Source of the DNA: Methanosarcinales archaeon
GTDB taxonomy: Archaea; Halobacteriota; Methanosarcinia; Methanosarcinales; Methanogasteraceae
DNA length: 34,504 nt
Direction of reading: 5' to 3'
NCBI GenBank assembly: GCA_004211975.1
Contig: RXIK01000117.1
Span: forward strand, 1-34,504
Position numbers and translations under genes: made by a program. Shown here one piece after another: positions 16,003-24,325 of the stretch. The notes under the pieces were generated by a model. The model had not been told where the DNA came from and made no database searches. It saw only the letters and a list, made by a program, of their open reading frames with translations. Numbering within the stretch: the stretch's first letter is position 1; each line of letters starts with the position of its first letter.

Positions 16003-16046
16003 AAAAAAAATAAAAAGAGATCCTCCCGCCGCGCAGGCGAGAGGAT
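16003..16046 (-). terminator. Terminator of the mtr operon
   Basis: On the minus strand, ATCCTCTCGCC and GGCGGGAGGAT form an 11-bp stem with one G-T pair and a 5-nt loop (16020-16046). It is followed by CTCTTTTTATTTTTTTT. It begins 13 bp after the mtrH stop. Confidence 0.75.
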
Positions 16047-16058
16047 TTTCACCCGGGA

Positions 16059-16994
16059 TCAAATCAGCTTCTTGATCGGGTGGTTTGGATCCATTACCGT
16101 GAGCCCGAGATCCTCTGCGTTCTCTGCAACCATGATATCGATCATAGCGGCTGCTGGCGTGATCATCTTCGCATTCTCGATTGGTCCGTACAGATAGTAG
16201 TCTGCACCACCGATTCCGGCGATCAGATTGGTTCCGATGTCAACAGGAGCCCATACATCGCGGTGCTCCTTCTTAAACGTCTTCATCCAGTCCCATGCGG
16301 ACGCTGAGTTGTGGTATCCTGCGCCAACAGGGAGTCCGAGTCGTGCCTTCACAGCAACGCCTGCACGAACGTTTGCGCCTGCGCCTGCTCCAAGTGGCAT
16401 TGCAGCAACGTCTATGAGTGGCTTGGTGATGCCGCAGTCTGCAGCGATCTCAAGCATGCCCTTATCGATTCCTGCTGCGCCTTCCTCAAGGATCTCGATC
16501 TTTCCTTTGACGCCGCCTTCGGTTGCATTGAATGCAAGAACGATCGCGGATGTTAGGTCAGATTCCTTGACCGCCAAGACCTCGTCTTCGTGTATGCTTG
16601 CGTTGATCGAGTTGTGTATGGCGCGATCGGCAACACCGATCTCGGTTGCATACCCAACACCGTACGCTCGGACGTCACCTGCTGAAGAGTCAATTAAGAA
16701 CGGCTCATCATATCCGTCTACGAACCAGTCGATGTATTTTTTCATCGCCTCGTTCGTCTCTGCAACGATCTGGTTGCAGTGCGGGTTGCCTGTGATGTCA
16801 CTGACCTCTTCTGCTGCAGTCCAGAGGTTGTCAGCAGCGTTCTTGTCGAATTCTCCTTTGTCCTCATCCGTTACGATCTTGTGCCTGTTATAAAACATCG
16901 AACCGAAGAGTACGGTTGGATATTCACCTGGCTGACCTCCTATAGCTGTGCCTCCTAAATCGAAGACCTTCTGTTCTTTATCAAATCTGAACAT
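16059..16994 (-). CDS. mtrH: Tetrahydromethanopterin S-methyltransferase subunit H
   Basis: This 311-residue cytoplasmic subunit of the Mtr complex transfers the methyl group between methyl-tetrahydromethanopterin and the corrinoid on MtrA. The protein starts MFRFDKEQKVFDLGGTAIGGQPGEYPTVLFGS and contains NPHCNQIVAE, typical of MtrH. Later segments such as GLPVGAGYHNSASAWDW and ADYYLYGPIENA form the TIM-barrel pterin-binding region of the MtrH/AcsE-type methyltransferases. The length is normal. It is the last gene of the mtrEDCBAFGH operon, 9 bp after mtrG, and is followed by a strong terminator. Confidence 0.95.
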   Translation of the reverse strand: MFRFDKEQKVFDLGGTAIGGQPGEYPTVLFGSMFYNRHKIVTDEDKGEFDKNAADNLWTAAEEVSDITGNPHCNQIVAETNEAMKKYIDWFVDGYDEPFLIDSSAGDVRAYGVGYATEIGVADRAIHNSINASIHEDEVLAVKESDLTSAIVLAFNATEGGVKGKIEILEEGAAGIDKGMLEIAADCGITKPLIDVAAMPLGAGAGANVRAGVAVKARLGLPVGAGYHNSASAWDWMKTFKKEHRDVWAPVDIGTNLIAGIGGADYYLYGPIENAKMITPAAAMIDIMVAENAEDLGLTVMDPNHPIKKLI

Positions 16995-17003
16995 ATTAAT
17001 ACC

Positions 17004-17231
17004 TCATACAATTCCAGTCAGGATTGCGTATGCTAACACGATAACAATCCCTGACGCTATTCCGTAGAGTATGCCAATATCCCTACCAACCTTCTTTCCA
17101 ATCCGCTGATATATCTCGGAATTCACGAACTCAATCTTCTCATCGATCTCGTCCAGCCTTCCCAGAACCTTGTTGTACTCAGACCTGTCAACGACAACGT
17201 GTGGAACGATGACCTGTCCTTCTTCTGCCAT
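17004..17231 (-). CDS. mtrG: Tetrahydromethanopterin S-methyltransferase subunit G
   Basis: This 75-residue small subunit has a cytoplasmic N-terminal part (VPHVVVDRSEYNKVLGRLDEIDEKIEFVNSE, helical and charged) and one C-terminal transmembrane helix (GILYGIASGIVIVLAYAILTG). This is the normal MtrG architecture. It lies between mtrF and mtrH with short spacers and has a GAGGTGAT ribosome binding site. The subunit is thought to help assemble or stabilise the Na+-pumping Mtr complex. Confidence 0.93.
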   Translation of the reverse strand: MAEEGQVIVPHVVVDRSEYNKVLGRLDEIDEKIEFVNSEIYQRIGKKVGRDIGILYGIASGIVIVLAYAILTGIV

Positions 17232-17244
17232 ATTTAATCACCTC

Positions 17245-17559
17245 TTACATCCACAGTATCGGTGCCAAAACCAGTATGAGGGCAAACAATATGCCTGCTG
17301 CGACACCGATTGGTGCGCCGGCTGTGAAGCCCGAATCCAGTTTCTGGTTACGTGCGATCAACTGCGCACGGCGCCGTATGCTTTTAACAGATGCCTCAAA
17401 TGGTTCCATGAATGGATCAACCACCATAGGGGTACCGATATCGTACGCGATCAACTCTCCCGCTTCTTCCACAGGAGATTCTTCGGAAACTTCCTCTGCA
17501 ACTTCTGCAGCATCGGTGGCTTCCTCGACGGTTTCTTTAATCTTTTCTTCTTCTGCCAT
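17245..17559 (-). CDS. mtrF: Tetrahydromethanopterin S-methyltransferase subunit F, with acidic N-terminal extension
   Basis: The conserved MtrF part is the C-terminal half: EASVKSIRRRAQLIARNQKLDSG followed by a membrane helix (GVAAGILFALILVLAPILW). It is preceded by about 40 residues very rich in Glu and Ala (EEEKIKETVEEATDAAEVAEE), making the protein 104 residues, against about 70 in many methanogens. I chose the ATG at 17559 because GAGGTG lies just upstream; in-frame starts at 17565 and 17574 are possible. The acidic extension is predicted to be cytoplasmic. Confidence 0.9.
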   Translation of the reverse strand: MAEEEKIKETVEEATDAAEVAEEVSEESPVEEAGELIAYDIGTPMVVDPFMEPFEASVKSIRRRAQLIARNQKLDSGFTAGAPIGVAAGILFALILVLAPILWM

Positions 17560-17570
17560 CGTCATACACC

Positions 17571-18311
17571 TCATACAAGGAAGTTAAGAGCGCCTTTCGC
17601 CATTACTGTAAGACCAAGAAGGATCAGTGTTATCGTAAGACCGATCATGATGCCCTCAATCTTGGCTGCGTAGACACCTGCTGCAAACTTGTTCATGTCG
17701 CCTATGCCAATCATAGCGGCTTCAAGCTCATTGATTCGTGAGCGGACCGTTGCAACTTCTGCTGCCATTGGCCTGAATCCTTCGATCTCTTCTTCGCCTC
17801 CACCTTCCTCCATCTTGACTTCCATCGGATCAACATCAAGTGCTCCAGGATCCTTTGCAACGCATGCCTTGATCGCGGCTGTTATCTTGCCCTCGTCCTC
17901 GGTGTCAATCAGGTCAATGCACTCGACAACCTGCTCCTGGAATCTCTTTATCGCTGCATCATCCAGGTTCTGGATGAACGGAATCGCTCCTACCGATTCA
18001 ATGATCCGTCCGTCCTGATCGATTCCGTTCTTGTAGAAATCGAGTAGCGCATGTCCTGTGATATGACCCTTAACCTCCATTCCAGTTACGATAAGGAACC
18101 TGATATTCGGGTTTGATACGATGTTTGCGACCAACTTCTCGATTCCGATGTTCTCGGTCTTGCACGGTCCTGTGATCGATGCACCTGCACCGAGCGGGAA
18201 GTCGCTCATGTGCGATCCGCATGTGGTGACTGCAACGCAGTTTTCAGGGTTTCCGATCTCAAACTCGCCCGGAAGTGGGGGCCATGGATCAGTTGTTGCT
18301 GATTTTGCCAT
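17571..18311 (-). CDS. mtrA: Tetrahydromethanopterin S-methyltransferase subunit A (corrinoid protein)
   Basis: This 246-residue corrinoid-carrying subunit accepts the methyl group from methyl-H4MPT and passes it to coenzyme M. H83 in MEVKGHITGHAL is the expected axial cobalt ligand. The conserved GSHMSDFPLGAGASITGPCKTENIGIEK block (residues 32-59) is also clear. After the corrinoid domain comes an acidic linker (MEVKMEEGGGEEEIEG), a helical segment and one C-terminal transmembrane helix (IMIGLTITLILLGLTVMA). It is in the operon after mtrB and before mtrF with short spacers. Confidence 0.96.
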   Translation of the reverse strand: MAKSATTDPWPPLPGEFEIGNPENCVAVTTCGSHMSDFPLGAGASITGPCKTENIGIEKLVANIVSNPNIRFLIVTGMEVKGHITGHALLDFYKNGIDQDGRIIESVGAIPFIQNLDDAAIKRFQEQVVECIDLIDTEDEGKITAAIKACVAKDPGALDVDPMEVKMEEGGGEEEIEGFRPMAAEVATVRSRINELEAAMIGIGDMNKFAAGVYAAKIEGIMIGLTITLILLGLTVMAKGALNFLV

Positions 18312-18314
18312 TGT

Positions 18315-18629
18315 TTAGGTCCCTCCCATTACAAGTATTGCCATCGCTGCCATGAACGCGATTATGAGTCCGATTACAAGACCATAGAATAGGTTCGCAT
18401 ACACTCCGGCACCCGGTGCGGTATTCTCTCGTCCTGGATATGTGTTTAACAGTTCTTTATCCGGTTCGAGCGAGTTCATCAGATCATCGGCAACGTCTTC
18501 GAGTATGTCCAGCTGTGCCTGAATCGAAACGAGCGAGAACATGATCAAGTCATCCCGCTCCTCTGCCACAACTCCAGACATCGGGTCAAGGATTATGTGG
18601 AATTCGGGTACTGTTCGTGCGACATCCAT
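18315..18629 (-). CDS. mtrB: Tetrahydromethanopterin S-methyltransferase subunit B
   Basis: This is a 104-residue subunit of normal length with a cytoplasmic N-terminal part (ARTVPEFHIILDPMSGVVAEERDDLIMFSLVSI) and a single C-terminal transmembrane helix (LFYGLVIGLIIAFMAAMAIL). Its start lies directly after the mtrC stop, and the mtrA start follows 3 bp after its own stop. Confidence 0.93.
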   Translation of the reverse strand: MDVARTVPEFHIILDPMSGVVAEERDDLIMFSLVSIQAQLDILEDVADDLMNSLEPDKELLNTYPGRENTAPGAGVYANLFYGLVIGLIIAFMAAMAILVMGGT

Positions 18630-19424
18630 CTACATCGCCCCCGGTGGAAGTAGTCCGGTTCCAACCCAGCCCGCGCCTGCGTCGCGCTTAGCTAATTTCA
18701 CGAAACCTCTGAAGGTTACATACCAGATGACAAGCCCTACGACGGCTGAGATTGCACCTGCAATCGGGTTAATAGCAATCGAGCAGATTCCTGCGATTAG
18801 CATCGCAATCGCGCCGCACGAGTATGCGTGTACCATTGTCCGGTCCTGAGTCTCATCAGGTCCAAGACTGGCGTTGAACGGATGCAGAATACCAAGTGCA
18901 CCAAGAATGAAGATTGGTGCGATGTATCCGGTTGAGACAACATCCCTTGCGATATCCGGAAATTCCAGGCTTCCTGCAACCATTACTGAAAGCCCGGTCA
19001 GGACGAGTACGCCAGCACCTGCAATCTCCGTTAAGCACCGCTCCATTACAGGGATGTTTAATTTGATGACCTTGTTTGCGAGCGTTCCTACGATAAATCC
19101 AATTGCAAGCGCAAGCGCCAGACCTACGATCGGTCCAAGGAATGGTATGTCCACCATCCATCCGAATGCAAGCCCAAACATCGCTGAGATAATACCCATA
19201 CCAAGAGCAAGCATCCCAATCGACGGGACACCGGTCCCGATACCGTAGCTACAAACACTGCGCACAGCATTAGCTCCCATCTTGGTTGCAAATATCGCAC
19301 CGATTCCCGCTAAGAACGCGAGATATGGTATTCCGGACATGCCTGCTATGTAGATTCCAACGAGTCCTATAACAATTCCCTTTGCATCTATCTGGTTTGC
19401 AGTCTCCGCAGATACTTCTGACAT
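18630..19424 (-). CDS. mtrC: Tetrahydromethanopterin S-methyltransferase subunit C
   Basis: This is a 264-residue integral membrane subunit with several helices, for example GIVIGLVGIYIAGMSGIPYL and VSTGYIAPIFILGALGILHP. The segment HPFNASLGPDETQDRTMVHAYSCGAI is typical of MtrC. MtrC, D and E form the membrane sector that couples methyl transfer to Na+ export. I chose the ATG at 19424, which follows the mtrD stop by one base and has GGAGGTG at proper distance. A GTG at 19433 would overlap mtrD. Confidence 0.94.
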   Translation of the reverse strand: MSEVSAETANQIDAKGIVIGLVGIYIAGMSGIPYLAFLAGIGAIFATKMGANAVRSVCSYGIGTGVPSIGMLALGMGIISAMFGLAFGWMVDIPFLGPIVGLALALAIGFIVGTLANKVIKLNIPVMERCLTEIAGAGVLVLTGLSVMVAGSLEFPDIARDVVSTGYIAPIFILGALGILHPFNASLGPDETQDRTMVHAYSCGAIAMLIAGICSIAINPIAGAISAVVGLVIWYVTFRGFVKLAKRDAGAGWVGTGLLPPGAM

Positions 19425-19425
19425 A

Positions 19426-20172
19426 TCATGCACCTCCCAACGCTGGTATTCCCGGGATCATTACTGCGACGATTCCGCAGAGAAGCGATGCAATAAAGCA
19501 TGCAAGAATAGCCTTTGGCACTCGCTTGAACTTCGGATCATGGAATCCCTCGATTGTTCCCTGTATGTTGTACGACGGTAACACTGCGTTTACCAAAAAG
19601 ACACCTATCGCAAATATACTGGAGATTGCAGGATCGCCATTCACCCACATCAACATGCAGTAGACAAGTGATCCTCCGAGACCTCCGAGAAGACCTCCGA
19701 TTGCACCGCTCACGAAGCATACCGTTGGGATGCCCTGTCCAACAGTTCCCGGCGCGACATACGGCGCCTGCGAGTCACCAGTGATCGGGTCGTAGTCTTT
19801 CTTCGCTGATGCCGGCGGTACGCCCACACCATAGATGTATACCCAGTTTCCAACAAGCATCGTTACGGTGATCATGATCATCGCGCCAACCGCGCCAGTT
19901 GCGGATATCAGTACGACATCAGATATACTTGCTTCGCTGACTCCTGCCAGGGTCATATACATATATCCTGCGGCAAGCAGTCCTGTGAGTCCTGAACCAG
20001 CAGCAAGCTGCACGGTTCCTGTTCCAATACCGGTTGCCTGCGCCATAGCTGCAGGAGCTCCTCCTACCGGAACAAAGTGAACACCGACCGCGATACAGAG
20101 ACCACCAAGGATGATTCCTATAATCGATCCCCAGTTCTCTGCAAGCATTCCTATAACAGTAATATCGCTCAT
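19426..20172 (-). CDS. mtrD: Tetrahydromethanopterin S-methyltransferase subunit D
   Basis: This 248-residue integral membrane subunit has about six helices and the conserved segment DPITGDSQAPYVAPGTVGQGIPTVCFVSG. Its ATG overlaps the mtrE stop by 4 bp (ATGA). It is part of the Na+-translocating sector. Confidence 0.94.
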   Translation of the reverse strand: MSDITVIGMLAENWGSIIGIILGGLCIAVGVHFVPVGGAPAAMAQATGIGTGTVQLAAGSGLTGLLAAGYMYMTLAGVSEASISDVVLISATGAVGAMIMITVTMLVGNWVYIYGVGVPPASAKKDYDPITGDSQAPYVAPGTVGQGIPTVCFVSGAIGGLLGGLGGSLVYCMLMWVNGDPAISSIFAIGVFLVNAVLPSYNIQGTIEGFHDPKFKRVPKAILACFIASLLCGIVAVMIPGIPALGGA

Positions 20173-21095
20173 GCCTCTATATCTCCTGCGTATTCTGGAA
20201 ACGGTCCGTATTTCTTTCTGGCATAAGTCTCAAGCTTCCGGTTGTAGAGGGCCAGCACAAGAACGATTGTCAGTCCTGCAATAACAGCACCCCATCCATT
20301 GATGACATGTGCGAATACTGTTGATCGCCAGTTGTCAAGGAATACTACCATACCAAAAGCAATGCCTGTTGCAGGTCCTCCGAACTTTGAGCAGAACCAT
20401 GCGTTGTCTATCGATGACCTAATTCCGGCCTCTGCAAACCTGGTGATATTCCCGGAGTCCGCAGCGTTCAGTCCAGAACCGAACTTGAAGTCCTGGAACT
20501 CTCTCTCTGCACCGTAATGTACGTCACCTGTGGATGATCCAATCGCACCAACACAGAGTCCCCAGATCAGTGCAATCACTGGAAACGGGAACGGGTGTCC
20601 GCCTAGACCAGTTATTGGATCCACCATGACATACGTCATGACGTACGAAATCAAGACGATGCAGAACGTCGTTATGTATGCGTGTCCCATCAGCGAAAGG
20701 ACCTGATTACGCAATACATCGAGATACACGTACTGGTTAAACCGTTTCTGACTTGTGCTTCTTCCTATGTAGGATGTAACTGAGTATATCCCGTCCAATA
20801 GCGCGCCAACAAATGCGCCAATTGCGATCGCGATAAGTGGCGATACATCCGTAGAAGCCATCAGCATCGCGGCAACGCCTGCGCCTGCTGCACAGATCAT
20901 CGCGTTTGAAGGTGGTTCACCAGAAATAGCTTTGTTGAATATTCTGTGCGGATAGCCAACTTGTGCAGCCAGCTGAACCTGCGAGTTCGGATTGCTCTGT
21001 GATCCGATATCTGATTCGAGGTCTTCGCTGCATCCTGCGACTGTGGCTGCCGCACCCATGAGGGCTACAAGGCCCATACCCATTGCGGGTTCCAT
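20169..21095 (-). CDS. mtrE: Tetrahydromethanopterin S-methyltransferase subunit E, first gene of the mtr operon
   Basis: This is a 308-residue integral membrane subunit. The N-terminus MEPAMGMGLVALMGAAATVAGCSEDLESDIGSQSNPNSQVQLAAQ is characteristic of MtrE. Several transmembrane helices follow, with the segment FGSGLNAADSGNITRFAEAGIRSSIDNAWF between them. The ribosome binding site GGAGGA lies about 6 nt upstream. The operon promoter with a TATA-like box lies about 100 nt upstream, leaving a leader of roughly 75 nt. The gene order EDCBAFGH is the standard one. Confidence 0.95.
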   Translation of the reverse strand: MEPAMGMGLVALMGAAATVAGCSEDLESDIGSQSNPNSQVQLAAQVGYPHRIFNKAISGEPPSNAMICAAGAGVAAMLMASTDVSPLIAIAIGAFVGALLDGIYSVTSYIGRSTSQKRFNQYVYLDVLRNQVLSLMGHAYITTFCIVLISYVMTYVMVDPITGLGGHPFPFPVIALIWGLCVGAIGSSTGDVHYGAEREFQDFKFGSGLNAADSGNITRFAEAGIRSSIDNAWFCSKFGGPATGIAFGMVVFLDNWRSTVFAHVINGWGAVIAGLTIVLVLALYNRKLETYARKKYGPFPEYAGDIEA

Positions 21096-21444
21096 TCAAT
21101 TCCTCCTATGTTTTTTATTGGTTGTGACCCATTCTTAGCGAGTAGGTCGTGACCTTCGTTTGGTCGAATGGTTGCGAATTATTATCCGAAGGGATATTAT
21201 AAACCTTTCGAGCAATGTGCTGTGGTCAACTGTTATGATGCGGTTGGATGTTGGTTTAGTAATATGTATTTACTTAATCGTGTTACGAAATCCACCAAGA
21301 CCACCAAATACTATACCATAACCACTCCAAAGAGGTTGCGCAAGCAGCATACCCGGGTCTTAACCACCATTGCCCAAACCACAAACCACACCGAAACTTT
21401 TTACTAAACAGATGCACAACTAACAGGACGAAAGAGGCATAACT
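21096..21444. other. Divergent mtr / proC intergenic region
   Basis: This 349-bp region separates the divergent mtrE and proC genes and holds both promoters. On the mtr side there is a TATA-like box (21195-21203) and two related motifs, GGTTGTGACC (21120-21129) and GGTCGTGACC (21145-21154), inside the predicted leader. The proC side has a BRE/TATA-like CGAAACTTTTTACTA near 21392-21406 and a GAAAGAGG ribosome binding site. No gene is supported inside. Confidence 0.5.
21195..21203 (-). promoter_or_regulatory. TATA box of the mtr operon
   Basis: On the minus strand the sequence reads CGAAAGGTTTATAATA, a purine-rich BRE-like stretch followed by a TATA box, about 100 nt upstream of the mtrE start. 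This predicts a leader of about 75 nt, longer than most archaeal leaders. Confidence 0.55.
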
Positions 21445-22242
21445 ATGAACATAGGTTTTATTGGTGCTGGCAAGATCGGTGAAGCGCTAATCCAGGGCGT
21501 GCTTGCTGCAAATCTCACCAGAAGCAACCAGATCTTCGCAAGCGATGTGAACAGCAAACATCTGCAGATGCTGCATTCAAAACTAGGGATCAACATATCC
21601 GTGAACAACACAGACACCGTGGATAATGTAAACACCATAATTCTCGCGGTAAAGCCCCAGATCATCAGCAAAGTTCTGCAATCGATCAACAAGAAGATCA
21701 CAGATGAACATCTGGTTATCTCTGTTGCGGCAGGAACCCCAATTACAACAATTGAGGATGAACTGCCAGACGGCGCGCACCTGGTCCGGGTGATGCCAAA
21801 TATCGCCTGCACAGTCAAACAGGCGATATCTGCGATCACCCCCGGCAACAATGCCACAGAATCAGATATCGAGGCTACGCGCACAATATTCGGGTCGGTC
21901 GGACGAGTTGTTACTGTGCCCGAGTCAATGATGGACGCCGTCACCGGGCTATCCGGAAGCGGACCTGCGTTTGTGTTCCAGATCATTGAGGCACTCTCTG
22001 ACGGCGGGGTGCACGAAGGACTCCCAAGAGACATCGCCACCAAACTCGCCGCACAGACCGTGCTTGGCGCGGCTGCCATGGTTCTTGAGACCGGCGAGCA
22101 TCCGGGCGCGCTAAAGGACATGGTCACATCTCCAGCCGGCACAACGATCCAGGGTTTGCGTGCACTTGACGAACACGGGGTCCGCGCGGGAATGATGGCA
22201 GCAGTAATTGCTGCAACCCGGCGGTCAAAAGAACTTGGATAA
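21445..22242 (+). CDS. proC: Pyrroline-5-carboxylate reductase
   Basis: This 265-residue enzyme performs the last step of proline synthesis, NAD(P)H-dependent reduction of pyrroline-5-carboxylate. The N-terminal Rossmann motif is GFIGAGKIGEAL (G7-x-G9-x2-G12). Typical family segments follow: ILAVKPQ near residue 69, SVAAGTPITTIE, VRVMPNIACTVKQ, and the signature block TGLSGSGPAFVFQIIEAL. Near the C-terminus, TSPAGTTIQGLRALDEHGVRAG is the classic ProC signature. The length is normal. The gene has its own promoter region and a GAAAGAGG ribosome binding site. Confidence 0.95.
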   Translation: MNIGFIGAGKIGEALIQGVLAANLTRSNQIFASDVNSKHLQMLHSKLGINISVNNTDTVDNVNTIILAVKPQIISKVLQSINKKITDEHLVISVAAGTPITTIEDELPDGAHLVRVMPNIACTVKQAISAITPGNNATESDIEATRTIFGSVGRVVTVPESMMDAVTGLSGSGPAFVFQIIEALSDGGVHEGLPRDIATKLAAQTVLGAAAMVLETGEHPGALKDMVTSPAGTTIQGLRALDEHGVRAGMMAAVIAATRRSKELG

Positions 22243-22403
22243 ACACCATTTCTTTTTCCCCATGCACGCTCATGCAACACTCAAACCACCGGACAATGAC
22301 AACATGCGGTAGCGCAGACCGAAATCTCATGGCAGGACACCTGCGGAAACACAGATACCCTTATTATCTCATAAAATAAGTCAGATCAAAGGTGAAAACG
22401 TCA

Positions 22404-22682
22404 ATGAAAATGCCAGCACAATTTCGAACACACTGCCCATACTGCAACAAACACACCACACACAAGGTGGAAAAGGTGAAACCGGCAAAAGCATCATCCA
22501 TGACCCGGATCGCACGGCAGAAGAAACGACAGAGCGGTATTGGGAACAGTGGAAAGTTCTCGAAAGTCCCTGGTGGCGACAAGCCAACCAAAAAGGTTCA
22601 TCTCAGGTATCGGTGCACCGAATGCAAAAAGGCGCATGTGCGGCCGTGTTTCAGAGCGTCCAAATTCGAACTGGTGGAATAA
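22404..22682 (+). CDS. rpl44e: Large ribosomal subunit protein eL42 (L44e)
   Basis: This 92-residue archaeal ribosomal protein starts [18 protein letters not shown], with C11/C14 and C71/C74 (RYRCTEC) forming the zinc site. The [20 protein letters not shown] block is diagnostic. I chose the ATG at 22404 because GGTG lies nine bases upstream and homologues start here; the in-frame GTG at 22392 is the ribosome binding site itself. It starts the chain rpl44e, rps27e, aIF2-alpha and nop10, a conserved archaeal order. Confidence 0.94.
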   Translation: MKMPAQFRTHCPYCNKHTTHKVEKVKPAKASSMTRIARQKKRQSGIGNSGKFSKVPGGDKPTKKVHLRYRCTECKKAHVRPCFRASKFELVE

Positions 22683-22684
22683 TC

Positions 22685-22885
22685 ATGGTAAAAAACAATG
22701 AAAATCTAACACCTGCCCCAAAAAGCAGGTTTCTGAAGGTTAAGTGCGTGGACTGCGACAACGAACCAGTAGTATTCGGAAGCGCTAGCACGCATGTGAA
22801 ATGCGTTGTCTGTGGGCGAGCACTTGTAGAGCCAAAGGGTGGCAGAGCTAAGATACTTGCCCCGATCCTTGAAGTTCTGGAGTGA
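22685..22885 (+). CDS. rps27e: Small ribosomal subunit protein eS27 (S27e)
   Basis: This 66-residue protein has a four-cysteine zinc finger (C21-x2-C24 and C40-x2-C43) in the segment [20 protein letters not shown] and following. The tail [11 protein letters not shown] is typical of archaeal S27e. The ATG at 22685 lies two bases after the L44e stop. Its end overlaps the upstream in-frame GTG of the next gene. Confidence 0.93.
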   Translation: MVKNNENLTPAPKSRFLKVKCVDCDNEPVVFGSASTHVKCVVCGRALVEPKGGRAKILAPILEVLE

Positions 22886-22890
22886 TTATT

Positions 22891-23670
22891 ATGCGAGACT
22901 GGCCAAAATCAGGTGATCTGGTCGTGTGCACCGTCACAAAGGTGATGGATTTTGGCGTATTTGCAGAACTGGACGAATACGGTTCAAAGGAGGGCATGAT
23001 CCATATCTCTGAGGTGGCTGCCGGGTGGGTGAAGTACATCAGGGATTATGTACGCGAAGGGCAGAAGATCGTGTGCAAGGTGCTTGCGGTGAACCCACAG
23101 CGCGGTCACATCGATATGTCATACAAGGATGTGAACGAGCATCAGCGGAGAAAGAAGATCCAGGAATGGAAGATCGAAATTCGTGCAGAGAAATGGCTCA
23201 ACTTCGCAATAGAGGATGATGACACCAGATATCAGGTCGCAGACAAGCTGGTCGATTCGTTCGGCAGTTTGTACAACGCTTTTGAAGAGGTTGCGATCTC
23301 TGGTGAATCGGTGCTGGATGATGCTGGCATTGAGAAAGAACATGCAAGCCAGATCGTCAAAGTTGCGATAGAGAACGTGAAGGTTCCTTTTGTCAATATT
23401 ACTGGTTTCGTGGATCTAATGTGTCCCAAACCCGACGGCGTAGACCTGATCAAAGAAGCACTTGCAGCGACTGCGATCGATGAGGGCGACGAGGTCACAC
23501 TCACCGTCCGCTATGTGGGCGCTCCACGATATCGTCTGCAGGTCACTGCACCAGACTACAAACTGGCAGAGAAGGTGCTGAAAGGTGCTGCAGATCGTGC
23601 AATAGATAAGATAGAGCGTTGCAACGGGACCGGCACATTCCACAGGCACGAAGAGCCTGCAAATGCGTGA
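22891..23670 (+). CDS. Translation initiation factor aIF2 subunit alpha
   Basis: This 259-residue alpha subunit of the trimeric aIF2 delivers initiator Met-tRNA. The N-terminal S1 domain is clear: SGDLVVCTVTKVMDFGVFAELDEY, EGMIHISEVAAGWVKYIRDYVREGQ, then VNPQRGHIDMSYKDVNEHQRR. A helical domain follows (EWKIEIRAEKWLNFA), then an alpha/beta C-terminal domain (LTVRYVGAPRYRLQVTAPDYKLAE). I chose the ATG at 22891 because the conserved part begins there; a GTG at 22882 overlaps rps27e by 4 bp and is an alternative. It is co-transcribed with rps27e and nop10. Confidence 0.94.
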   Translation: MRDWPKSGDLVVCTVTKVMDFGVFAELDEYGSKEGMIHISEVAAGWVKYIRDYVREGQKIVCKVLAVNPQRGHIDMSYKDVNEHQRRKKIQEWKIEIRAEKWLNFAIEDDDTRYQVADKLVDSFGSLYNAFEEVAISGESVLDDAGIEKEHASQIVKVAIENVKVPFVNITGFVDLMCPKPDGVDLIKEALAATAIDEGDEVTLTVRYVGAPRYRLQVTAPDYKLAEKVLKGAADRAIDKIERCNGTGTFHRHEEPANA

Positions 23671-23688
23671 AATGCCAGCCGGGATGTT

Positions 23689-23868
23689 ATGAAATCGAAA
23701 ATCCTTAAATGCACTCAGTGTAACAGATATACGCTGGAAGACACTTGTCCGGCGTGTGGTTCCGCAACCGTAAACCCGCGTCCCGCCAGATTCTCCCCGG
23801 AAGACCGATATGGCGAATACCGACGTCGTATGAAGGCATTTCACAATAATGGATCGATTTCACAATGA
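23689..23868 (+). CDS. nop10: H/ACA ribonucleoprotein component Nop10
   Basis: This 59-residue protein reads MKSKILKCTQCNRYTLEDTC at the start, with the zinc ribbon C8-x2-C11 and C20-x2-C23, followed by NPRPARFSPEDRYGEYRR, the diagnostic Nop10 helix region. It is part of the archaeal H/ACA guide RNP that makes pseudouridine in rRNA, where it binds Cbf5. Its position directly after aIF2-alpha is the usual archaeal arrangement. Its stop overlaps the ahbA start by ATGA, so ahbA is probably translated from the same message. Confidence 0.95.
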   Translation: MKSKILKCTQCNRYTLEDTCPACGSATVNPRPARFSPEDRYGEYRRRMKAFHNNGSISQ

Positions 23869-24323
23869 TAGACCAAAAAGAACTCGATGATGTCGATAGA
23901 CAACTGATAAATATAGTTCAGCTGGACTTTCCACTGGACCCCCACCCATTTCGCACGCTGGGAGAGCAGATCAGCATATCTGAAAAAGAGGTCATTAGCC
24001 ACCTTAAGAAACTCACAGAACTTGGCGCCATACGGAAAATCGGTCCGATCATCGACACAAGAAAAATCGGGGGAGATAGCACGCTCATCGCGATGCGGGT
24101 GCCAGAGCACGAGATCAACGAGGTTGCCATGCAAATCAACAGCTTTGACGAGGTGTCACACAATTATCTGCGCCCTGGCACGTACAACTTATGGTTCACA
24201 GTATCTGCACGGAGCAAATCACGACTGCTCGAGATATTCAGCGAAATCAAGAAAATGGGCTACCCGTTTCTTGATCTCCCGGTCGAGCGAATGTTCAAGA
24301 TTGGCGTAATGTTCAAGGTGTAA
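23865..24323 (+). CDS. ahbA: Siroheme decarboxylase subunit A (Lrp/AsnC-like)
   Basis: This 152-residue protein has an Lrp/AsnC-type winged helix (DDVDRQLINIVQLDFPLDPHPF, then SEKEVISHLKKLTELGAIRKIGPI) and a ligand-binding ferredoxin-like domain. It has the AhbA pattern EVSHNYLRPGTYNLWFTVSA. AhbA and AhbB together decarboxylate siroheme to 12,18-didecarboxysiroheme in the alternative heme pathway. The paired arrangement with ahbB, two bases downstream, supports this over a generic Lrp regulator. The ATG overlaps the nop10 stop by 4 bp. Confidence 0.88.
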   Translation: MIDQKELDDVDRQLINIVQLDFPLDPHPFRTLGEQISISEKEVISHLKKLTELGAIRKIGPIIDTRKIGGDSTLIAMRVPEHEINEVAMQINSFDEVSHNYLRPGTYNLWFTVSARSKSRLLEIFSEIKKMGYPFLDLPVERMFKIGVMFKV

Positions 24324-24325
24324 TC

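Noticed and set aside
16228-16893. 221-residue ORF antisense to mtrH
   Set aside because: It is a long antisense shadow of the conserved mtrH gene, low in complexity and rich in Ser, Ala and Pro.
21168-21407. 79-residue ORF in the mtr/proC intergenic region
   Set aside because: It covers both promoters and its Thr/Tyr-rich product shows no family features.
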